Shown here piece by piece: positions 1 through 4,869 of a stretch of DNA of 7,951 nt. The stretch is from TMED26 sp002694075 (GTDB taxonomy: Bacteria > Pseudomonadota > Alphaproteobacteria > Thalassobaculales > Thalassobaculaceae): NCBI GenBank assembly GCA_036160575.1, contig JAYYDT010000019.1, forward strand, positions 1 to 7,951, given 5' to 3'. Under the pieces are notes generated by a model. It searched no databases, was not told where the DNA came from, and saw only the letters and a program-made list of their open reading frames with translations. Every line of letters begins with the position of its first letter. Positions within the stretch are counted from its first letter, which is position 1. A program made the position numbers and the translations under genes.

Positions 1-363
1 GTCCGGATCGATGTCCGGGCCGATATCCGAATACGTCTCTGGGACCGCGGTCTCGACCGCCGGGCCCGGCGGCGACAGAGCCTGTTCGGCCGCCACCACA
101 CGCGCCGCCAAGGCCCGTAAATCGTGGAGCAAAGGGCGAAACGCGGCTTCGATATTTTGTTCGCTGGTGGCGACTTTGGCTGCCAATTCGCCGAGCGCCG
201 CCGTCGACAAAGCGTCATCGGCCGGCGCCGCCAGACGTCTTTGGATGGCCTGGTCGATCCAACGGCCAATCGGCATGCCGGTGGCCTGAGCCTGGCGGCG
301 CGCGATATTGCGGACCGGCTCGCCGATCCCCTTGACGCTCCATGGACGCGTGGGTGTGGCCAT
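1..363 (-). CDS. PWSVKG-module helical protein, 3' part missing (paralogue 1 of 3)
   Basis: The frame is open from an ATG at 363-361 to the window edge, giving 121 residues with no stop, so the C-terminus is not visible. Residues 7-41 are the family module: P7-W8-S9-V10-K11-G12, a helix-like stretch, a turn at G29, then G33-R-W35 and a second helix ending QAI. Residues about 50-96 look helical with heptad-like spacing (L52, L57, L60, V64 and onward), followed by a Pro/Glu/Asp-rich stretch. The same module opens the next two genes upstream in the same orientation. It is known at the N-terminus of PodJ-like and Sel1-like alphaproteobacterial proteins. A purine-rich GAGAGG lies 3 bases before the ATG, a close-set and weak ribosome binding site. 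Role unknown; a structural or scaffold role is a guess from the PodJ resemblance. The gene is real with high confidence because the module is shared. Confidence 0.8.
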   Translation of the reverse strand, partial: MATPTRPWSVKGIGEPVRNIARRQAQATGMPIGRWIDQAIQRRLAAPADDALSTAALGELAAKVATSEQNIEAAFRPLLHDLRALAARVVAAEQALSPPGPAVETAVPETYSDIGPDIDPD

Positions 364-451
364 CGACCTCTCGCTTCAGCAGCCCCGCCGAGCCACCACC
401 TGATTCAAAAGTAGCGTTTGGACTTTAGCACAGGAGTTTGAATTCAAGCAG

Positions 452-1390
452 TTATTTTCGGGCTCGACGCTGGGTAGTCCTGCGCCGCCGGGACTTTGGC
501 GGAGGTTTGCCGCCGACACCGAACAAACGCTGCCAAAATCCTGGCGGCGGGCGGCGGGTTTCCAAATGATCCAACCGCACCGCCAAGCGCATGATCGCCT
601 GGGCGGTGGTCGACAGGGCGGCATGGATCTGACCGCTGTCTTCGGTCGGGGCCTGGGCGGCCGGCGGCGGCACCGGTCGGCGGGCCAGTTGATCGGCGGT
701 CTGACGCAATTTGGTGACATCTTCCTCGACCGTGCTCAAGGCGGCGCCCATATCGGTTAAATGCCGCAGCAGGCCGACCATGGTTTCGGCGATTTGCTCG
801 CGGTCGCGTGTCCGCGCCGCCCGCAGGTTGGTGACCTCGTCGCGCAACTCGCCAAGAATCCCATCGACCGCCGTTTGATAGGCGGTGACTTCGGCGTGCC
901 AATCGGCGCGACCGGTCGGCGACCGGGACAGTTGTGCGCCGGTGGGCGCGCCGGCCGACGGGGCGGCGATGGTGGCGATGGCGGCCGGCGCCGGTGCCGC
1001 CGGTTCGGTGACCGTAATTTCATCGCCGGCCACCGCATCGCCTCGCGCTTTCTTCACCGGCGTCCCATCGACGGCGGCGGCGGCGGCCCGTTGCCAGCGG
1101 CCCGGGCCAAAGGCGAAACGCGGCGTTTCCGGCGCCGCCGCGGCAGCGGCGCGCGCAGCCCAGGTGGCCGACGACCGGGGGGGCGCCGCGGACGGAAGTG
1201 GGGACGGGGATGAGGATGGGGCGGCCGAGGGGTCGGCGGCGGCGGCCGGCGACGGGGCTTCAGCGGCTTGACGGATTTGCTGGGTTAACCAGGCGCCAAC
1301 CGACAGGCCAGCCTTTTGCGCGGCCGCCTTGGCCAATTCGCGGTCTTCCCGGGTAATGCCTTTGACGCTCCACGGAACACGTTGTGTCAT
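452..1390 (-). CDS. PWSVKG-module coiled-coil protein with basic C-terminal tail (paralogue 2 of 3)
   Basis: 312 residues from the ATG at 1390-1388. A GTG at 1408 would add six residues, but the ATG places the module at the same distance from the start as in its paralogues and has GGTGGGG just upstream. Domains in order: the module at 5-40 (P6-W7-S8-V9-K10-G11, turn G28, G32-A-W34); Ala/Pro/Ser-rich low complexity at about 44-160; a long charged helix with heptad-like hydrophobics at about 163-236 (coiled-coil candidate); a Pro-rich break; a second helix at 251-279; then PPPGFWQRLFG at 281-291 and a tail with 11 Arg/Lys in its last 18 residues. There is no signal peptide or membrane helix, so it is probably cytoplasmic. 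The aromatic segment plus polybasic tail could bind membrane or nucleic acid. The architecture recalls short PodJ-like scaffolds, but no function can be assigned. Confidence 0.85.
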   Translation of the reverse strand: MTQRVPWSVKGITREDRELAKAAAQKAGLSVGAWLTQQIRQAAEAPSPAAAADPSAAPSSSPSPLPSAAPPRSSATWAARAAAAAAPETPRFAFGPGRWQRAAAAAVDGTPVKKARGDAVAGDEITVTEPAAPAPAAIATIAAPSAGAPTGAQLSRSPTGRADWHAEVTAYQTAVDGILGELRDEVTNLRAARTRDREQIAETMVGLLRHLTDMGAALSTVEEDVTKLRQTADQLARRPVPPPAAQAPTEDSGQIHAALSTTAQAIMRLAVRLDHLETRRPPPGFWQRLFGVGGKPPPKSRRRRTTQRRARK

Positions 1391-1421
1391 CTGCCCCACC
1401 CAAGCCACTTGAAATGCGCCT

Positions 1422-1427
1422 GTTATA
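1422..1427 (-). promoter_or_regulatory. candidate -10 box (TATAAC) overlapping an 11-bp palindrome
   Basis: Read on the minus strand, TATAAC lies 31 bases before the ATG of the gene starting at 1390. It overlaps the perfect inverted repeat ATACC-A-GGTAT at 1425-1435. The -35 region 17 bases further upstream is only a weak TTCCCC. The -10 call is plausible; an operator role for the palindrome is inference. Confidence 0.35.
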
Positions 1428-1477
1428 CCAGGTATGGCGGGCCGGGGGAAGTGCCCAGCGAGGGGGCCGCGGGTAGT

Positions 1478-1825
1478 TCACTCTTCCGTGGCGGTGTCGG
1501 GCGGCGGCGAGGGCGCCTCGGCGGCCGCCAAGCGGTCTTCCAACTGCGCCAACCGTCCGGACAATTGGGCGATGACCTCGTGCAGCGGCGCCGCCAAGGC
1601 GACCATCCGCGCCTCCAGAGCGTCCAATCGCGCCTCGATGTCGGCCGGCGCGACCGGCGCCCCCACGTCGGCGGCGGGCGGCGCGCCGTCGCCGCTTTCG
1701 ATGGCTTGCGACAACCACGCCCCCATGGTTAACCCATCGCGCTTGGCGGCGGCCTTGGCGCGGGCGCGCGCGTCGGCGGTGACGCCTTTGATACTCCACG
1801 GCAAATCTGGTTTGATATCGGTCAT
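1478..1825 (-). CDS. small PWSVKG-module coiled-coil protein (paralogue 3 of 3)
   Basis: 115 residues. The ATG at 1825-1823 is chosen because GGAG lies 9 bases upstream and the module then falls at residues 8-42; a longer reading to 1990 would run antisense through a tRNA gene. The module is P9-W10-S11-I12-K13-G14, turn G31, G35-A-W37, ending SQAI. After a short Ala/Pro linker (about 46-60), residues 61-103 form one uninterrupted helix with leucine/isoleucine heptads (I63, L67, L70, V75, L77, L81, I85, L88, L92, L95, L99), a strong coiled-coil candidate. The tail is Pro/Glu-rich. It has no low-complexity block and no basic tail, so it resembles a minimal version of the neighbour ending at 452. 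Probably cytoplasmic and oligomeric. Function unknown. Confidence 0.85.
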   Translation of the reverse strand: MTDIKPDLPWSIKGVTADARARAKAAAKRDGLTMGAWLSQAIESGDGAPPAADVGAPVAPADIEARLDALEARMVALAAPLHEVIAQLSGRLAQLEDRLAAAEAPSPPPDTATEE

Positions 1826-1889
1826 GTTGGCGGTCTCCGTGTGGGCCGCCCAAGTATGCGGGCTATCGCGGCGTTTGGCCACAGCGGGC

Positions 1890-1918
1890 TTGCACAGGTC
1901 GGCAATTCCGTCTATATC
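1890..1918 (+). promoter_or_regulatory. sigma-70-type promoter for tRNA-Gln
   Basis: TTGCAC at 1890-1895 and TATATC at 1913-1918 are separated by exactly 17 bases, close to the housekeeping consensus. Transcription would start near 1925, giving about 20 bases of 5' leader before the tRNA at 1946. The promoter lies in the divergent gap between the tRNA and the minus-strand gene starting at 1825. Confidence 0.65.
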
Positions 1919-1945
1919 CCCGGCACATCGTGATCCCGGTATTTT

Positions 1946-2020
1946 TGGGGCGTAGCCAAGCGGTAAGGCAACGGGTTTTGATCCCGTCATGCGCAGGTTC
2001 GAATCCTGCCGCCCCAGCCA
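1946..2020 (+). tRNA. tRNA-Gln (anticodon UUG)
   Basis: A full cloverleaf is visible. The acceptor stem TGGGGCG (1946-1952) pairs with CGCCCCA (2010-2016), followed by discriminator G2017 and an encoded CCA at 2018-2020. The D arm is GCC-AAGCGGTAA-GGC. The anticodon stem ACGGG/CCCGT encloses TTTTGAT, placing anticodon TTG at 1978-1980. The T arm is GCAGG-TTCGAAT-CCTGC. The U1-A72 start is typical of bacterial tRNA-Gln. No integrase gene or repeated tRNA 3' end is seen in the window. Confidence 0.97.
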
Positions 2021-2045
2021 CCGGCCGAGCAGCGCGGCCGAGTTT

Positions 2046-2059
2046 GGAGCGCCGCCATT
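2046..2059 (+). promoter_or_regulatory. ribosome binding site GGAG ahead of an ATT start
   Basis: GGAG at 2046-2049 stands 7 bases before ATT at 2057-2059, an ideal spacing. No ATG, GTG or TTG occurs in this frame between the TGA at 1979-1981 and the ATG at 2129, which itself has no Shine-Dalgarno sequence. This decides the proposed start of the MFS gene. Confidence 0.5.
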
Positions 2060-3265
2060 TCCCGCCCCAGCGACAGCCCCACCGAGACCAATTGGACGGG
2101 TGTCTTATTCGGCTTCGCGATCGCCGCGATGGCCGCCTTTCAACAGTTTAAATTACCGCCGATCCTGCCCGATCTGTTGACCCTATACAGCTACGACCGG
2201 GTCTTCGCCGGCGGCTTGATGTCGATTTACGCGGTGATTGGCCTGCTCGCCTCGCTGGGGCTGGCGGCGGCGATGATGCGTTTTGGTCCGCCGCGCATCC
2301 TCACCGGCGCGCTGGTGTTCTTATTCATCGGTAATATGCTCGGCCTGGCGGCGCCGCTGTCGGCGGCGGCAATGATGGCCGGCCGCGCCTGCGAGGGGTT
2401 GGGATTCGCGATTTTGGCGATCCTCGGGCCCGTCTACGCCAACCGCAACGCCGCGCCGCGCCACCTGCCGTTGGCTATCGCCTTGACCGCGATTTGGATC
2501 CCCGTCGGCCAGCTCAGCGCCGGCGCTTTGGCGCCCTTGGCCCACGCCCTTGGCGATTGGCGTTTGGTTTGGTTGATCAGCCTGGTGGTGGTGTTGATTT
2601 TCGGCGGCTGGGCGCGATCGATTTACCGTCATCGGCGGTTCGACATGGTCGCCGGCATTGGCCAGGTCACGGCCACCCCGATCAGCGCGGCCGAACGCCG
2701 GCGCTTGATCGTGGCGGCGATCATCTTCCTGTTATGGTCGACACAGTACTTCGCCTATATGACGTGGTTGCCGCAATTCCTGATCGAGGTTCATGGCCTT
2801 GGCCCCACCGCCGCGATCTTTGGCTATGCGCTGCCGGTGGTGTTGCTGATCGGGTTTAGCTTGCTGACCGCGCGCGGCCTGCGCGCCGGGCTGCCGCTGG
2901 CGCCATTGTTGACCGGCGCCTTGGTCTTACAGGCCGGTATCTGGTTGACCATGGGGTGGGCCGATAGCGCCGCCAGCGGTCTGCTGTCCCTGGTTCTTTA
3001 CGGGGTCGGTATCGGGATTACCCCGGTTTGTCTTTTCGGGATGCCGGCGGCCATTTTAGGGCCCATGCGCAGTGGCCCCAAAGCCTTCGCCATTTTGATG
3101 ACCGGCCGCAACTGCGGGGTATTGATCGGCCCCATCCTGTTGCCGCAATTGATCGTCCTCACCGCCGATTGGCATGCCGCCGGCCCGGTGTTCAGCGCCG
3201 GCACGGCCCTGGCCGCGGTGTTGGCCGGGGGTTTGGCCCTGGCCCTGCGCGCGGCGGCGCGTTAA
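2057..3265 (+). CDS. MFS transporter, probable non-canonical ATT start
   Basis: 402 residues if translation starts at ATT 2057, or 378 from the first ATG at 2129. The longer reading restores TM1 (about 13-32, WTGVLFGF onward), which the ATG would cut in half, and brings the protein to the usual ~400-residue, 12-helix MFS length. Hydrophobic segments fall near 52-72, 82-101, 108-127, 137-158 and 168-186; then a basic cytoplasmic loop (187-214, with RHRR); then about 215-235, 248-270, 279-297, 304-323, 345-364 and 376-398. MFS-like features include RACEG in TM4, G-x-W-R before TM6 and a proline-containing FKLPPILP after TM1. The overall look recalls the CynX/NimT-type branch, but the substrate cannot be read from sequence. 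It lies 36 bases after the tRNA and is convergent with the response regulator gene, sharing stop-codon bases. Family confident; start uncertain. Confidence 0.87.
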   Translation: MSRPSDSPTETNWTGVLFGFAIAAMAAFQQFKLPPILPDLLTLYSYDRVFAGGLMSIYAVIGLLASLGLAAAMMRFGPPRILTGALVFLFIGNMLGLAAPLSAAAMMAGRACEGLGFAILAILGPVYANRNAAPRHLPLAIALTAIWIPVGQLSAGALAPLAHALGDWRLVWLISLVVVLIFGGWARSIYRHRRFDMVAGIGQVTATPISAAERRRLIVAAIIFLLWSTQYFAYMTWLPQFLIEVHGLGPTAAIFGYALPVVLLIGFSLLTARGLRAGLPLAPLLTGALVLQAGIWLTMGWADSAASGLLSLVLYGVGIGITPVCLFGMPAAILGPMRSGPKAFAILMTGRNCGVLIGPILLPQLIVLTADWHAAGPVFSAGTALAAVLAGGLALALRAAAR

Positions 3266-3918
3266 ATGTTGAGGCGATAGCCGCCCGGCTCGGTCGCCAG
3301 CAGACGAGCTTCGGCCGGGTCGGCCTCGATTTTCTGGCGCAGACGGTAAATATGCGTTTCCAGGGTATGGGTGGTGACCGCCGCGGCGTAGCCCCAGACT
3401 TCGCCCAACAAGGTTTCTCGGCTGACGGTTTGGCCGGCGGCGGCGAGCAGAAACTGCAAAATCTGAGTTTCCTTTTCAGTCAACCGAATAGGCCGGTCGC
3501 CGGCGATCAGTTCTTTGGCGCCGGCCCGAAATTGATATGGCCCCAAAGCCACCCCGGGGCCATCGCCGCCGCGCACCGCCGCGCGCACGCGCGCCAAAAG
3601 ATCGGCGAGGCGCAACGGTTTGGCGAGCCAGCCATCGGCACCGGCGTCCAAAGCCGCCGCCGCCATCGCCGGGTTATCGGGCGGCGTTAAAACGATCACC
3701 GGAAAGGTTTCCCCGGCGGCCCGCCAATTGGCACATAGCGAGGGCGCACTGGGCGCCGCCAAGCCAGCGTCCAGCACCGCCGCGTCGTGGCCGGCGGCGG
3801 CGGCGGTGCGGCCATCGGCGAGGGCCGTGACGGTGAAGTCGCCGGCGCGCGTCAATTGCACGCCGACATGGTCGCGAAAAACGGCGTCGCCGTCGATCAG
3901 CAACAAGCGAATGGTCAT
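3262..3918 (-). CDS. OmpR/PhoB-family response regulator
   Basis: 218 residues: an N-terminal receiver (about 3-115) and a C-terminal winged-helix DNA-binding domain (about 122-217). In the receiver, phosphoacceptor D50 (VLDAGL), T78 and K100-P101 are present. The acidic pocket is only partly kept: LIDGD has D9 and D11 with G10 where the second acidic residue is usual. The output domain has RLTEKE, the Leu-rich helix, EVWGY, the recognition-helix region THTLETHIYRLRQKI, and the wing ending EPGGYRL, typical of the family. Its ATG overlaps the TGA of the upstream hydrolase gene (ATGA at 3918-3915), so the two are probably co-translated. No histidine kinase gene is in the window, so the signal is unknown. 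The regulator may be an orphan or respond to a kinase elsewhere. Confidence 0.93.
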   Translation of the reverse strand: MTIRLLLIDGDAVFRDHVGVQLTRAGDFTVTALADGRTAAAAGHDAAVLDAGLAAPSAPSLCANWRAAGETFPVIVLTPPDNPAMAAAALDAGADGWLAKPLRLADLLARVRAAVRGGDGPGVALGPYQFRAGAKELIAGDRPIRLTEKETQILQFLLAAAGQTVSRETLLGEVWGYAAAVTTHTLETHIYRLRQKIEADPAEARLLATEPGGYRLNI

Positions 3919-4817
3919 GATGACACGGGCGCCCCGGCGGTGACGCGCGGCGGCGGCGCGAAAATCAAGCGCAGCATCGCTTCGGCCAAGGGATGGGTGG
4001 GATCGGCGAAAGCGGTGAGGGCGGTGAAATGATTTCCGTCGGTGACATCGACGGCCAAGGCCGGCCGCCGCCGGGCGCGTAGCGCCGCCGCCAAATCGTC
4101 GCGCTGGCGCAAATACTCCGGTCCCTCTTGGTCGCCGACCGCCAGCACCAAGGGCGGTAGGTCGGGCAGAGGCTCCGGAGCCGCCTGCAGGCGCGCCAGT
4201 GGGCTATGCGCGGCCACCGCCGCCGGGTCCAGGTTGAGCACCTCGTTCAGAAAGCTCAGCCGGATCGGTCGCAAATCGTGCAAGCCGCTGATCGAGCAAC
4301 CGCCGGCGAGCAAATCGGGCCGGCCGGCGGGGCCGCACATCAACGCGGTTAAATGACCGCCGGCGGAATGGCCGGCCAGGTACAGTCGGCTGGGATCGCC
4401 GCCGAATTCGGGCGCCTTGACGGCCAGCCAAGCCAGCGCCTGGCCAATATCGGCGACAATCTCGGCCAGGGTCACCGCCGGGCACAGGCGATAGCCGATC
4501 GAGACGAAGTGAATTTCGCTGGCGACATACGCCGGCGCTAGAAAATGGCCCACCGATTTATCCCGGCGATGCCAATAGCCGCCATGGATAAAGGCCAGCA
4601 CCGGCGCGCCTTGCTTGGCGGTCGGAAAAATATCCAGGGTTTGACGCGCCTGGTCGCCATAGGGAAGATCGAGATCGCAGCTGAGATGGCGCCGCGCCTC
4701 GGCGCCGCGGTCGTCCCACGCGGCGGTGATGGTCGCCACCTCGGCGACTTTTTTCATGTTGTCGTATTCACGGTCCAGGGCCGCCTGGTCGTAATCCAAG
4801 AAAACCGCCGACATCAT
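3915..4817 (-). CDS. alpha/beta hydrolase, arylformamidase (kynurenine formamidase)-like
   Basis: 300 residues from the first of two adjacent ATGs (4817 and 4814), with GAGAGGGG about 5 bases upstream. A longer reading to 5171 would run antisense through ribA and is rejected. The oxyanion-hole motif H78-G-G-Y-W sits in FIHGGYW. The nucleophile is S151 in GHSAGG. The probable catalytic acid is D229 (VGDQEGPEYLRQ) and the histidine is H263 (DGNHF). HGGYW, the SISGLHDLRPI segment and the PEYLRQ stretch together resemble arylformamidase, which hydrolyses N-formylkynurenine in tryptophan breakdown; other esterases or carbamate hydrolases of the fold remain possible. No other kynurenine-pathway gene is nearby. 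It has no signal peptide, so it is cytoplasmic. It is the first gene of a coupled pair with a response regulator and is divergent from ribA. Confidence 0.9.
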   Translation of the reverse strand: MMSAVFLDYDQAALDREYDNMKKVAEVATITAAWDDRGAEARRHLSCDLDLPYGDQARQTLDIFPTAKQGAPVLAFIHGGYWHRRDKSVGHFLAPAYVASEIHFVSIGYRLCPAVTLAEIVADIGQALAWLAVKAPEFGGDPSRLYLAGHSAGGHLTALMCGPAGRPDLLAGGCSISGLHDLRPIRLSFLNEVLNLDPAAVAAHSPLARLQAAPEPLPDLPPLVLAVGDQEGPEYLRQRDDLAAALRARRRPALAVDVTDGNHFTALTAFADPTHPLAEAMLRLIFAPPPRVTAGAPVSS

Positions 4818-4833
4818 CCACACCCCTCTCGCC

Positions 4834-4859
4834 TTGACCTGACCGCCTTTCCGTACAAT
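4834..4859 (+). promoter_or_regulatory. possible ribA promoter elements
   Basis: In the 52-base divergent gap, TTGACC (4834-4839) and TACAAT (4854-4859) resemble -35 and -10 boxes, but the spacer is only 14 bases, shorter than the usual 16-18. If the -10 is real, transcription starts near 4866, only a few bases before the ATG at 4870, which lacks a clear Shine-Dalgarno sequence. The AT-rich core could also serve the divergent hydrolase gene. Weak call. Confidence 0.3.
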
Positions 4860-4869
4860 ATGCAGCCCC

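Noticed and set aside
1060..1270. GGC/GCC-rich repeats resembling a tandem repeat
   Set aside because: Explained by alanine/proline codons of the low-complexity region in the coding strand; no fixed repeat unit.
885..1271. Long plus-strand open frames (also 761-1213) opposite the 312-residue gene
   Set aside because: They are Gly/Arg/Ala-rich antisense shadows of the low-complexity part of the real minus-strand gene; GC-rich codons rarely give stops there.
1260..1853. Minus-strand 197-residue open frame
   Set aside because: Arg-rich frame-shifted reading across two real genes and their gap, with no domain-like sequence.
1946..2020. tRNA-Gln as an integration site of a mobile element
   Set aside because: No integrase, direct repeat of the tRNA 3' end or change in composition is seen on either side.
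1930..2180. Plus-strand open frames through the tRNA (1930-2151 and 1989-2180)
   Set aside because: They run through the tRNA-Gln gene and into a different frame of the transporter start.
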